Positions 35,210 to 42,680 of a stretch of DNA of 64,000 bases are shown piece by piece (within the stretch, counting starts at the first letter, position 1; every line of letters begins with the position of its first letter). A program made the position numbers and the translations under genes. Source of the stretch: Microbacterium sp. Root61. GTDB lineage: Bacteria; Actinomycetota; Actinomycetes; Actinomycetales; Microbacteriaceae. The DNA lies in assembly GCF_001427525.1 (NCBI RefSeq), contig NZ_LMGU01000001.1, forward strand, positions 1,645,788 through 1,709,787, given 5' to 3'. The notes under the pieces are model-generated. The model ran no database searches and was not told the origin of the DNA. It saw only the letters and a program-made list of their open reading frames with translations.

Positions 35210-35644
35210 CTACGTCGTAGCAGTGCGCGCGGCCGCGGCGGCGGCCGCGGCATCCCGATCCCGCGCCACCGCCTGCCCGATGAGCTGGCCCCCGCTGGTG
35301 AGAACGGCACGTCGCCACGGGAGGACGCCTTCGATCTCGATCTGGATCGAGATCGACAGGATCGTGCGGATCAGCACGATCAGACCGAGGATCGCGGCAT
35401 CCTCCAGCGACGGCTTCGAGGTGATCGTGCGGATCAGATCCGCGGCGACCAGCACCTCGAGGCCCAGCAGGATCGCTGCGCCGAGGGTCGTGCGCAGCAC
35501 GGAGAACGCCTTCTGTCCGCCCTCGCCGCGACGCAGCGAGCGGATCCCGAGCACCATCGCGATGACGAAGCCGATGACCATCGTGACGGCGCCGATCGCC
35601 TCGAATCCGACGGCGACGACGGTGAAGACCGACTCCATATCCAC
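35210..35644 (-). CDS. DUF1622 membrane protein
   Basis: A 144-residue protein with three membrane segments: VVAVGFEAIGAVTMVIGFVI, TLGAAILLGLEVLVAADLI and ILGLIVLIRTILSISIQIEI. The last, with the IRTILSISIQIEIEG pattern, is the mark of DUF1622. The function is unknown. I chose GTG 35644 because TACACT at 35651-35656 lies 6 nt before it; the in-frame ATG at 35638 is the alternative. Confidence 0.85.
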   Translation of the reverse strand: MDMESVFTVVAVGFEAIGAVTMVIGFVIAMVLGIRSLRRGEGGQKAFSVLRTTLGAAILLGLEVLVAADLIRTITSKPSLEDAAILGLIVLIRTILSISIQIEIEGVLPWRRAVLTSGGQLIGQAVARDRDAAAAAAAARTATT

Positions 35645-35679
35645 GGGCTCAGTGTAGGGGCGAGTCCGCGCGGGACGGG

Positions 35680-35976
35680 TCAGGCCGTGCGCTGATGAAG
35701 AAGACCCGCGTGATCGGGGTGCATCTGGAACCAGTCCGCGACGTACCAGCACACCGGGATGACTTTGCGGTCGCCGCTGCCCTCGAGTTCGGCGACGGCC
35801 CGCTCCACGACCTCGCCTGCATACCCGTTGCCACGGAAGGTCGGCACCGTATAGGCGCGTGTCATGGCGACGGTGCTCCCGTCGTCCCGGTAGTCCAGCG
35901 CGCTGACGAGGTCATCGCCGCGGTGCAGCGTATAGCGGGAGGCATCCTTCTCATGGGTGAAGCGCAGCTCGGTCAC
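35680..35976 (-). CDS. Small GNAT-family acetyltransferase (YidJ-like)
   Basis: A 98-residue minimal GNAT domain. SALDYRDDGSTVAMTRAYTV leads into the acetyl-CoA loop PTFRGNGYAGEVVERAV, then VIPVCWYVADWFQMHPDH. Such short proteins acetylate unknown targets. A much longer open frame upstream belongs to other genes; GTG 35976 is set by TACTCT at 35983-35988, 6 nt upstream. Confidence 0.85.
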   Translation of the reverse strand: MTELRFTHEKDASRYTLHRGDDLVSALDYRDDGSTVAMTRAYTVPTFRGNGYAGEVVERAVAELEGSGDRKVIPVCWYVADWFQMHPDHAGLLHQRTA

Positions 35977-36014
35977 CCGCACAGAGTACGCCCGCCCACA
36001 GTCATCGAGGCCGA

Positions 36015-36593
36015 TCACACACGGTGCAGTGTAGATAACCAGTCGTCGACGTCTCGTTGCCCGGCGAGGCGGATGACCGGCTCCCCATCCGCGATGCGCC
36101 GGGTCATGCGCTCCCGGATGATGGGATGCTGCACCCAGGCCCAGCGCACGATGTTCTCGTCGGGGTTCACGCGGAACCAGGTCGAAGGCCGCTCGCGGTT
36201 GCCGTGCCACAGTTCTTCGCGCAGGATGCCTCGGCGCAGCGTCCGCCCCACCATGCGGCGCATCACCCTCGGTCGGGAGTGGTCCAGCCAGACGAACGCG
36301 TCGGCGCCGCCCGCGGTGCCCGGGTCCAGGAGGCCTTGGAGCTTGGACGACCAGTTGCCCTCGACGACCCAGCCCTCCGCGTGAGCTGCGGCGAACTCGC
36401 ACACCAGAGCCCGCGCTGCGTCCGGGTCGCGCTGCGTCCACCCGGCATCCCAGAAGACGGCGTCCAGCTCGAGGAGCGGGAGCCCGAGCCGTTCGGCCGC
36501 CTGCCGGGCGAGCGTCGACTTTCCGGAGCCGGAGACGCCGACGATGCGGAGGCGCCGCGCGCCGGAGTGATCGGTCGAGGGCGGCTGGGGCAT
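36015..36593 (-). CDS. P-loop kinase-like ATPase
   Basis: A 192-residue AAA-type/adenylate-kinase-like protein. IVGVSGSGKSTLARQAAERL is Walker A, followed by LLELDAVFWDAGWTQRD, the nucleotide-monophosphate-binding-like region seen in FlaR/topology-modulation-type proteins, and FVWLDHSRPRVMRR. It probably phosphorylates a small molecule, but the substrate is unknown. CAGGAT at 36600-36605 lies 6 nt before the ATG. It is divergent from the polycysteine micro-ORF. Confidence 0.82.
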   Translation of the reverse strand: MPQPPSTDHSGARRLRIVGVSGSGKSTLARQAAERLGLPLLELDAVFWDAGWTQRDPDAARALVCEFAAAHAEGWVVEGNWSSKLQGLLDPGTAGGADAFVWLDHSRPRVMRRMVGRTLRRGILREELWHGNRERPSTWFRVNPDENIVRWAWVQHPIIRERMTRRIADGEPVIRLAGQRDVDDWLSTLHRV

Positions 36594-36682
36594 CCGCTCA
36601 TCCTGCCGCGGATGCGCGAAGTCGTCCGAGACTGAGCAAAGTGTCACATTTCGTCACGCAAGACGTATGCCGACCGGGCGAT

Positions 36683-36712
36683 TTGACGCATCGCGACGCA
36701 TTCGGTAATAAT
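36683..36712 (+). promoter_or_regulatory. Strong sigma70-like promoter of the polycysteine micro-ORF
   Basis: TTGACG (36683-36688) and AATAAT (36707-36712) stand 18 bp apart, the best consensus promoter in the window. The -10 lies 7 nt before the micro-ORF ATG, so the transcript should start at the ATG. Two GTCAC repeats 10 bp apart (36643-36647 and 36653-36657) precede the -35 and may bind a regulator. Confidence 0.75.
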
Positions 36713-36719
36713 CAGCTTC

Positions 36720-36821
36720 ATGACTGACAACGCACGCTCCTTGTCCGCCTGGGAGGCGAACGGGACTGCCGGCATGATGATGGCCGGCGGCGTCGTCATG
36801 TGTTGTCGAATGTGCAACTGA
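36720..36821 (+). CDS. Leaderless polycysteine micro-ORF (putative attenuator peptide)
   Basis: A 33-codon ORF with no ribosome site, starting 7 nt after a near-consensus -10. The peptide starts MTDNARSLSAWEANG, has a run of three Met codons (19-21), and ends VVMCCRMCN, encoded TGT TGT CGA ATG TGC AAC TGA. Cysteine codons placed just before the stop are the hallmark of mycobacterial leaderless polycysteine ORFs, in which slow translation under cysteine shortage changes expression of the downstream genes. Here the stop codon is inside a potential hairpin and the next gene is a winged-helix regulator 174 nt downstream. The cysteine-attenuation role is inferred. Confidence 0.7.
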   Translation: MTDNARSLSAWEANGTAGMMMAGGVVMCCRMCN

Positions 36822-36837
36822 CAAAGACCCCTGTCAG
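36818..36837 (+). promoter_or_regulatory. Hairpin over the micro-ORF stop codon
   Basis: CTGACA (36818-36823) pairs with TGTCAG (36832-36837) around an 8-nt loop, and the TGA stop (36819-36821) lies in the left arm. A ribosome at the Cys codons or stop would prevent the stem. A second stem, GAACCC/GGGTTC (36957-36962 and 36969-36974), lies 22 nt before the regulator start codon. Confidence 0.5.
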
Positions 36838-36995
36838 GCTCGCTCGTCGCTTCTGAACGCGACCTCCGCAGAGCCCCCGATCATCGGTCGGCACGCATGA
36901 TCTGCGTACCCGGATGATTCGCCTCCGCCCTCCCCGGGCAGCACAGCAGCACCTCTGAACCCTCTGACGGGTTCCCTCCGCAAGGACACATCATC

Positions 36996-37727
36996 ATGTC
37001 GAACACCGCTCTACTCGAACGTCCGACCACCGCCCACGCCGCGCACCTGCAGGCCGTCCCGCCGATCGCCGCTCCCGCCGCTCCCGTCGCGTCGGCCGCT
37101 GAGCCCGCCGGACGCAACCTTCCCGCCGGCACCGCTCCCCGCGGCTTCGCCCTCTACGTCGGAATCGACGAGGCCAAGGCCGCCGCCTCCGGCATCAACC
37201 TCGGCGTTCTCGTGGACGCCCTCCGCCGCACCATCGCCGAGCTCGCCCCCGCCGCCGAGACCTACGCCACCGTCGCACTCGCACCTCTGGGCGCCGGCGG
37301 CCGTGACGTCGACGTCGTGCGCCTCGCACTGCACGAGCCGTCCGCGGTCGCCCGCACCAAGGCCGAGCCCGAGGACGAGGACCGCGCCGCCGACGGCGTG
37401 GTCGTCGACATCTCCCGCAAGCGCGTGCTGATCGACGGCGAGTCCGCGGCGTTCACCTTCAAGGAGTTCGAGCTGCTGCAGTACCTCGTGCTCCGCGAGG
37501 GCCGCACGATCGAACGCACCGAACTCGTCTCCTCCCTGTGGCAGGCCGGCGACGACGACGCCCCGGGCGAGCGCACCATCGACGTGCACGTCCGCCGTCT
37601 GCGCGCCAAGCTCGGCCGCTACGAGGACATCGTGCGCACCGTGCGCGGTGTCGGCTACCGGTTCGACCGCCACGCCGACGTCACCATCCGCTACGGCCAC
37701 GGCACCCCCTCGCCCGACCGCTTCTAA
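36996..37727 (+). CDS. Winged-helix (OmpR/PhoB-type) regulator without receiver domain
   Basis: A 243-residue protein. After an Ala/Pro-rich start (about 50 residues) comes a domain I do not recognise (FALYVGIDEAKAAASGINLG...), then a clear Trans_reg_C winged helix from about residue 130: AFTFKEFELLQYLVLREGRT, RTIDVHVRRLRAKLGRYED and VRGVGYRFDRH. The phosphoacceptor receiver domain normal for this class is absent, so the first domain may sense something else. AAGGA lies 9 nt before the ATG. The 270-nt leader holds the polycysteine micro-ORF and two hairpins. Confidence 0.85.
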   Translation: MSNTALLERPTTAHAAHLQAVPPIAAPAAPVASAAEPAGRNLPAGTAPRGFALYVGIDEAKAAASGINLGVLVDALRRTIAELAPAAETYATVALAPLGAGGRDVDVVRLALHEPSAVARTKAEPEDEDRAADGVVVDISRKRVLIDGESAAFTFKEFELLQYLVLREGRTIERTELVSSLWQAGDDDAPGERTIDVHVRRLRAKLGRYEDIVRTVRGVGYRFDRHADVTIRYGHGTPSPDRF

Positions 37728-37790
37728 GCTTCCGCGGGCTGACCGCCGGCCCCGCGGGCTGCCGTCGCCCACCCGCTCCCCTGTCGCCAG

Positions 37791-37809
37791 CTGCGGCATC
37801 CGACCGCAG
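37791..37809 (+). terminator. Small hairpin after the winged-helix regulator
   Basis: CTGCGG-CATCCGA-CCGCAG, 6-bp stem, 63 nt after the stop codon. There is no T-tract. The remaining bases to 37859 hold nothing I recognise before the TAGGGT box of the next gene. Confidence 0.3.
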
Positions 37810-37871
37810 ATCGTGACAGCCGAACCACTTCCTCACGGCGGATGTCGGGGGTCGCGGCGTAGGGTGAGGCC

Positions 37872-38855
37872 ATGACCTCCGTCGCGCCCGCATCGACCCG
37901 CTCGCGCGGGATCGCGCGGGATCCGCGACCCGATCACGGGCGTCCACGCGAGACGGAGTACCGGCCGCAGCATCCGCTCGATGTCCGTCGCACGGTGCTG
38001 TCGCAGCGGCGTGGCGGCGGCGACCCGACCATGCTCGTGGACGGCACGGTCATCTGGCGCGCGAGCCGCACCCCCGTCGGTATCGCGACGCTGGCGATCC
38101 GCGAAACCTCCCCCGGCGTGATCCGCGGCGCCGCGTGGGGACCGGGCGCCGAGTGGGCGCTCGACCAGCTGCCCGCGCTGTGCGGGGCGGAGGACGACCC
38201 GAGGGGGTTCGACGCGACGCCGCATCCGCTCATCGCCGACGCCCACCACCGCAATCCCGGACTGCGCCTCGGCCGCACCGACCTCGTCTTCGACGCGCTC
38301 GCCGGCGCCATCATCGAGCAGAAGGTCACCGGCATGCAGGCGTTCGCCGCCTGGCGACGCCTCGTCACGTCCTTCGGCGAGCGGGCTCCCGGGCCGACGC
38401 CGCGCCCGCTGTTCGCTCCGCCCACGGTCGAGGGCTGGCGACACATCCCCTCCTGGGCCTGGCACCGCGCCGGCCTCGAGCCGCCCCAATCGCGCACCAT
38501 CGTCGAGGCGGCCCGCCGCGGCGAGACGGTCGCGCGCGCCGTGGCCGCGGCCGGAGACGGCGAGGCCCGCGACCGGGTCCTGATCGGGCTGCGCGGGGTC
38601 GGACCGTGGACCTCGGCCGAGACGCGCATCCGCGCCCTGGGCGACCCCGACGCGGTGAGCGTCGGCGACTTCCACCTCGCGCACGAGGTCGGCTACGCGC
38701 TGACCGGCACCCGCACGGACGACGACGGGATGCTGCGACTGCTGGCCGCCTGGCCCGGCCACCGCCAGCGCGTGATCCGCCTGATCGGTGCCAGCGGTGT
38801 GCAGGAACCGCGCCGCGGACCTCGGCTGCATCCCGAGGATCACCGCGACCGCTGA
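37872..38855 (+). CDS. DNA-3-methyladenine glycosylase II family (AlkA-like)
   Basis: A 327-residue base-excision glycosylase of the HhH-GPD superfamily. FDALAGAIIEQKVTGMQAFA leads into the helix-hairpin-helix GLRGVGPWTSAETRIRALG and the catalytic aspartate in AVSVGDFHLAHEVG. It removes alkylated bases from DNA. The N-terminal AlkA_N-like part is reduced and the first ~35 residues are Arg/Pro-rich. TAGGGT at 37860-37865 lies 6 nt before the ATG. Confidence 0.88.
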   Translation: MTSVAPASTRSRGIARDPRPDHGRPRETEYRPQHPLDVRRTVLSQRRGGGDPTMLVDGTVIWRASRTPVGIATLAIRETSPGVIRGAAWGPGAEWALDQLPALCGAEDDPRGFDATPHPLIADAHHRNPGLRLGRTDLVFDALAGAIIEQKVTGMQAFAAWRRLVTSFGERAPGPTPRPLFAPPTVEGWRHIPSWAWHRAGLEPPQSRTIVEAARRGETVARAVAAAGDGEARDRVLIGLRGVGPWTSAETRIRALGDPDAVSVGDFHLAHEVGYALTGTRTDDDGMLRLLAAWPGHRQRVIRLIGASGVQEPRRGPRLHPEDHRDR

Positions 38856-38968
38856 GCCCTCGGCCGCGTTCGGTGAACATGCCTTGTGGATGTCGGGGGT
38901 CGGAGTGACACTGGTTCACGCCACGGGGCCAGGCCGCGGCATCCATCACGCATCGACAGGAGAGTCTC

Positions 38969-39385
38969 GTGCCCAGCCTCAATCCGTACCTCAGTTTCCG
39001 CGACACCGCCCGGCAGGCGATGGAGTTCTACCAGGGCGTCTTCGGCGGCGAGCTCGTCGTCTCCGAATTCGCCGAGTACCCCGACATGGGCGTGGAGCCC
39101 GGCGAGCAGAATCTCGTGATGCACGCGCAGCTCGAGACCCCCGACGGCTTCGTCCTGATGGGTGCCGACACTCCCAGCCACATGCCGTACGAGAAGCCCG
39201 CGGGCTTCTCCGTCTCGGTGAGCGGCGACGACGAAGCCGCACTCGACGGCTACTGGAACGCCCTCGCCGCCGACGGAACCGTCACGATGCCGTTCGAGAC
39301 GCCGCCGTGGGGCGGCCGCTTCGGCATGCTCACCGACAAGTTCGGCATCGACTGGATGCTGGCACTCAACGCGACACAGGGCTGA
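38969..39385 (+). CDS. VOC family protein (PhnB-like)
   Basis: A 138-residue protein of the vicinal-oxygen-chelate superfamily, close to the PhnB/3-demethylubiquinone-methyltransferase-like group: LNPYLSFRDTARQAMEFYQG, then PWGGRFGMLTDKFGIDWML at the end. PhnB-type proteins have no settled function and their name does not imply phosphonate use. GGAGA lies 5-6 nt before the GTG start. A strong hairpin follows. Confidence 0.87.
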   Translation: MPSLNPYLSFRDTARQAMEFYQGVFGGELVVSEFAEYPDMGVEPGEQNLVMHAQLETPDGFVLMGADTPSHMPYEKPAGFSVSVSGDDEAALDGYWNALAADGTVTMPFETPPWGGRFGMLTDKFGIDWMLALNATQG

Positions 39386-39401
39386 CTCCACGCCCCTCCC
39401 G

Positions 39402-39439
39402 TAGGACGTGGTCCCGGCGCACGCCGGGGCCACGTCCTA
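39402..39439 (+). terminator. Strong hairpin terminator after the VOC gene
   Basis: A 17-bp stem (TAGGACGTGGTCCCGGC with its complement, one G-T wobble) closes on a GCAC loop. Its last two bases are the first two of the TATGCT -10 box (39438-39443) of the next gene, so terminator and promoter are packed together. Confidence 0.72.
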
Positions 39440-39449
39440 TGCTGTGACC

Positions 39450-39674
39450 ATGACCGAAGAGCGCACTGGCTTTCCCCGCGGCCGCATCGGCTGGATCCTG
39501 GGCACCGTCGTGCTGCTCGGCCTCGGCATCCTGTTCGGACTGATCTGGGAGAACCTGTTGCTCGGCATCGTGCTGGCGGCGATCATCGCGATCGGCTGGC
39601 TCATCGCCTACGAGTCGTGGCGCGGCCACACGGCAGGCCTCGACGACCCGGACGACAACGGCGCCCGACTGTGA
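39450..39674 (+). CDS. Small two-helix membrane protein
   Basis: A 74-residue protein with two hydrophobic segments, WILGTVVLLGLGILFGLIW and LLLGIVLAAIIAIGWLIAY, then a short polar tail. I do not recognise it. The start is the ATG at 39450, 6 nt after TATGCT (39438-39443). It ends where the transporter remnant begins. Confidence 0.72.
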   Translation: MTEERTGFPRGRIGWILGTVVLLGLGILFGLIWENLLLGIVLAAIIAIGWLIAYESWRGHTAGLDDPDDNGARL

Positions 39675-40049
39675 TGCGAGGGCTGCCCGCAGCCCTCCCG
39701 AAGTCCCACCCGATGGCCGCCGCTCGCGGCGATCGGCGCGTCCGGCACGCTGTGGTCGGTGGCCTACGTCCTGTCCGGCTCGGCCCTGCAGATCGGCTCG
39801 GCGGCCGTGCTGTCGGTCGGACGCTGCGCGATCGCGCTGCTCCTGGGTGAGCCGCTCGATCCCGTCAAGTCGTTCGGCGACGCGATCGCGCTGGCCGGGG
39901 TGGTCATCGCCACGCTCGCCTCGCCCGCCGTCGAGCCCAGTCCACCCGGTTCGGGATTGCCCGAACCCGCCGAGCTCGCTGCACACGACCCATCGCGGGA
40001 GACGCAGACTGGGACCGGAACATCCGCCGAGGAAGGGACGCCAGGATGA
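39675..40049 (+). pseudogene. DMT/EamA transporter C-terminal remnant
   Basis: This stretch encodes, without a convincing start, LAAIGASGTLWSVAYVLSGS and ALLLGEPLDPVKSFGDAIAL-AGVVIATLAS, the pattern of the last two helices of an EamA/DMT exporter, then a Pro/Glu-rich tail ending SAEEGTPG. The usual ten-helix protein is about 290 residues; here only about 70 resemble it. The first in-frame GTG is at 39759, and an ATG at 39674 is in another frame, consistent with a frameshift near 39715. The stop overlaps the next ATG (40046-40049), so some translation may persist. Confidence 0.5.
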
Positions 40050-40795
40050 AGATCGCCGTCGCAGGAGGAACCGGCACCGTGGGTGCTCCGCTCGTGCAGA
40101 TCGCCCTCGCCCGCGGACACGAAGTGACCGTGCTCTCGCGCGCCACCGGTGTCGACCTGCGCACAGGTGGGGGTCTCCCCGCGCGCCTGGACGGGATCGA
40201 CGTCCTCATCGATGTGCTGAGCGTGCCGACGGTGTCGGCCGAGGAGTCCACCGCCTTCTTCAGCGCGACGACAGGCACCTTGCTGGAGGCGGAGCGCACC
40301 GCGGCGACTCCGCACCATCTCGCCCTGTCGATCGTCGGCATCGATCGGGCGCCGGACGCCTACTACGCGGGCAAGGTCGCGCAGGAGAAGCTGATCGTCG
40401 AGAGCGACGTGCCGTGGACGATCCTGCGGGCGACGCAGTTCCACGAGTTCGCCGGGCAGATGTTCGACCGCGCCAAGCTCGGACCCCTGCACGTCGCGCC
40501 GAAGATGCGCACGCAGCCGATCGCCGCGGCGGAGGTCGCGGCGCACCTGGTCGATCTCGCGGAGGCGGCGCCGGCGGGGCGGGTCACCGACCTGGCCGGA
40601 CCCCGCGAGGAGAGTCTCGTCGAGATGGTCCGCGCCTACGCCAGGAGCCGCGGCACAAAGGGCTGGATCCCCGCGATCGGTCTCCCCGGCGCCTTCGGCA
40701 AGGCGCAGCGCGACGGATCGCTGCTGCCCGGACCGGATGCCGTCCTCGGCACCCAGACGTTCGCCGAGTGGATGACGGCGCTGCCCCCGCACTGA
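40046..40795 (+). CDS. NAD(P)-binding SDR family protein (NmrA/atypical)
   Basis: A 249-residue Rossmann-fold protein of the atypical SDR group: IAVAGGTGTVGAPLVQIALA with GGTGTVG as the dinucleotide loop, and YYAGKVAQEKLI corresponding to the YxxxK region. Members bind NAD(P) and act as reductases or redox-sensing regulators; the role here is unknown. GGAAGGGACGCCAGG precedes the ATG, which overlaps the preceding remnant by 4 nt. Confidence 0.86.
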   Translation: MKIAVAGGTGTVGAPLVQIALARGHEVTVLSRATGVDLRTGGGLPARLDGIDVLIDVLSVPTVSAEESTAFFSATTGTLLEAERTAATPHHLALSIVGIDRAPDAYYAGKVAQEKLIVESDVPWTILRATQFHEFAGQMFDRAKLGPLHVAPKMRTQPIAAAEVAAHLVDLAEAAPAGRVTDLAGPREESLVEMVRAYARSRGTKGWIPAIGLPGAFGKAQRDGSLLPGPDAVLGTQTFAEWMTALPPH

Positions 40796-40802
40796 GTCGC
40801 TT

Positions 40803-40825
40803 CGCGTCGTCTCCCGGACGACGCG
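40803..40825. terminator. Bidirectional hairpin between SDR and AKR genes
   Basis: CGCGTCGTC-TCCCG-GACGACGCG, a perfect 9-bp stem in the 40-bp gap between two convergent genes. Confidence 0.65.
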
Positions 40826-40835
40826 ACCTGACCGG

Positions 40836-41684
40836 CTACATCTCCTCGTGGGTGTCGGGGTCCCCGCCCCAGAGCCTTCCGCGCTCCAGCGACGAGATCG
40901 CGGCGATCTCGTCGGCGGTGAGCGTGAACCCGAAAACGTCGGCGTTCTCGCGCTGACGGACCGGATCGGCCGACTTCGGGATCGGCGTGGAGCCCAGCTC
41001 CACATGCCAGCGCAGCACCGCCTGCGTCGGCGTCACCCCATGCGCCGCGGCGATCTCGCCGATGATCGGCTCCGTGAGCAGCTCCGAGCGGCGCGCCAGC
41101 GGACTCCAGCTCTCCGTGCGGATCCCGTGCGCCGAGTGGAACGCGCGCAGCGCGGCCTGCGGGAAGTACGGGTGCAGCTCGACCTGGTTGACGGCCGGTG
41201 TGACACCCGTCTCGTCGACGAGGTGCACCAGCATCCGCTCGGTGAAGTTCGACACCCCGATCGCGCGCACCGTCCCCCGATCGCGCAACTCGATCATCGC
41301 CCGCCACGTGTCGAGGTACTTGCCCTCGCTCGGGTTCGGCCAGTGGATGAGGTACAGGTCGATGCGCTCCAGGCCCAGACGGTCGAGGGATGCCTCCGCG
41401 CTGGCGATCGTTCGATCGTAGCCGTGATCCCGACCGGGGATCTTGGTCGCGACGAGCAGGTCGTCCCGATCCCGGCCGCTGCGGCGGACCGCCTCGCCGA
41501 CCTCCGCCTCGTTCTCGTAGTTGACCGCGGTGTCCAGCAGCCGGTACCCGGTGTCGATCGCGGCGACCATGGCGGCGATGCCGTCGTCGCCGCGGAGGTT
41601 GTACGTGCCGAGCCCGAGTTCGGGGAATGCCGTGCCGTCGTTGAGCGCCACTGTGGGAATGCGGAGAGGGGATGTCGCGGACAT
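40836..41684 (-). CDS. Aldo/keto reductase
   Basis: A 282-residue NADPH-dependent reductase with the AKR barrel. GYRLLDTAVNYENEAEVGEA carries the catalytic Asp and Tyr, VATKIPGRDHG the Lys, YLIHWPNPS the His, and SVKR-like IPKSADPVRQRENADVF the cofactor 2'-phosphate region. It is close to the 2,5-diketo-D-gluconate reductase group (AKR5), but its real substrate is unknown. CAGGAT at 41691-41696 lies 6 nt before the ATG; an adjacent GGAGG is too close to act as a ribosome site. Confidence 0.9.
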   Translation of the reverse strand: MSATSPLRIPTVALNDGTAFPELGLGTYNLRGDDGIAAMVAAIDTGYRLLDTAVNYENEAEVGEAVRRSGRDRDDLLVATKIPGRDHGYDRTIASAEASLDRLGLERIDLYLIHWPNPSEGKYLDTWRAMIELRDRGTVRAIGVSNFTERMLVHLVDETGVTPAVNQVELHPYFPQAALRAFHSAHGIRTESWSPLARRSELLTEPIIGEIAAAHGVTPTQAVLRWHVELGSTPIPKSADPVRQRENADVFGFTLTADEIAAISSLERGRLWGGDPDTHEEM

Positions 41685-41825
41685 GCCTCCATCCTGACCC
41701 ACTCCGACGCAGCCCGCTCCGTCCCCGTCACAGTCCGACGAACGACCGACCCCCTCGCCCATGTCGGCGGTCTGCGCGATGCTGGATGCCTCAGCCCGTG
41801 CGGGCCGACGACGAGGAGGCCTTCG

Positions 41826-42542
41826 ATGGACATCGTGCTGGTACCCGGACTGTGGCTCGACGGTGCGACGTGGGGCGAGGTCGCACACGAGCTGACCCGC
41901 GCCGGGCACACCCCGCATCCGGTGACGCTGCCGGGTATGCAGTCACGCGACGCCGACCGCACCAGCGTGACGCTCGAGGACTGCGTCGCCGCCGTCGTCG
42001 CCGCGATCGATGACTCCGAGGCGCCCGTCGTGCTCGTCGGGCACTCCGCCGGCTGCGGCGTCGCCACGGTCGCCCTCGATCGGCGCGCCGACAAGGTCGC
42101 CCGCGTCGTGCTGGTCGGCGGGTTCCCCGCCGTGGACGGCGTTCCGCTGATGCGGGGCTTCGCCACGGTCGACGGCGGCATCCCGCTGCTGGAGTGGTCC
42201 GAATTCGACGAGGCCGACCTGCGCGATCTCGACGAGGCGACGCTGGCGCGCTTCCGCGAGCGAGCCGTCCCCTCCCCGGCGGCGCTGGCCACCGATCCGC
42301 CGACCCTGCGCGACGACCGCCGCTACGGTGTGCCCGTGACCGCGGTGGCCACCGAGTACACCGCCGCCGATCTGCAGGAATGGATCGCTGCGGGCGAGCC
42401 CTCGGTGCAGGAGTTCCCGCGGTTCGCGGACCTCTCGTTCGTCGATCTTCCGACCGGGCACTGGCCGCAATTCAGCCGTCCGGCCGACCTCGCGCGCGTC
42501 ATCCTCGCCCAGCCGCCGCTCGGAGACTCGCCCTCGGACTGA
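41826..42542 (+). CDS. Alpha/beta hydrolase
   Basis: A 238-residue hydrolase: VLVPGLWLDGATWGEVAHEL at the oxyanion strand, VLVGHSAGCGVATVAL at the nucleophile, and a C-terminal PTGHWPQFSRP histidine. The pattern is like that of the hydrolase at 8313-9011 but the proteins are not close. GAGGAGG lies about 6 nt before the ATG. It is divergent from the aldo/keto reductase across 141 bp in which I see no clear operator. Confidence 0.85.
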   Translation: MDIVLVPGLWLDGATWGEVAHELTRAGHTPHPVTLPGMQSRDADRTSVTLEDCVAAVVAAIDDSEAPVVLVGHSAGCGVATVALDRRADKVARVVLVGGFPAVDGVPLMRGFATVDGGIPLLEWSEFDEADLRDLDEATLARFRERAVPSPAALATDPPTLRDDRRYGVPVTAVATEYTAADLQEWIAAGEPSVQEFPRFADLSFVDLPTGHWPQFSRPADLARVILAQPPLGDSPSD

Positions 42543-42567
42543 CCCCTCCGCCGTCCCGCCACCCGCA

Positions 42568-42589
42568 CTTCACCCGCCGTCCACCCGGC
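42568..42589 (+). promoter_or_regulatory. PHO-box-like tandem repeat upstream of the phn operon
   Basis: CTTCACCCGCC (42568-42578) and GTCCACCCGGC (42579-42589) are adjacent 11-bp repeats. Each fits 9 of 11 positions of the Streptomyces PhoP direct-repeat unit G(G/T)TCAYYYR(G/C)G. They end 27 bp before a TACGTT -10-like box (42617-42622). This would make the operon respond to phosphate starvation. Confidence 0.5.
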
Positions 42590-42638
42590 GGTCGCGTACC
42601 GGTCGGATGCCGCTTCTACGTTGCCTGTGGGAACAGCA

Positions 42639-42654
42639 GCGCCCGATCGGGCGC
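42639..42654. promoter_or_regulatory. 16-bp perfect palindrome in the phn leader
   Basis: GCGCCCGATCGGGCGC reads the same on both strands. It lies just downstream of the likely transcription start and 26 bp before phnD, so it is either an operator or a leader hairpin. Confidence 0.55.
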
Positions 42655-42680
42655 GCCCGCACACAGTGGAAGGCATCCTC

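Noticed and set aside
36594..36720. Riboswitch upstream of the winged-helix regulator
   Set aside because: The transcript seems to start at the micro-ORF ATG, leaving no leader before it, and I recognise no conserved riboswitch core in the 174 nt after it; translation-based attenuation fits better.
38969..39385. PhnB-like gene as part of a phosphonate system
   Set aside because: PhnB-type VOC proteins have no proven link to phosphonate use, and the gene lies 3.3 kb away, outside the phn operon and ended by its own terminator.
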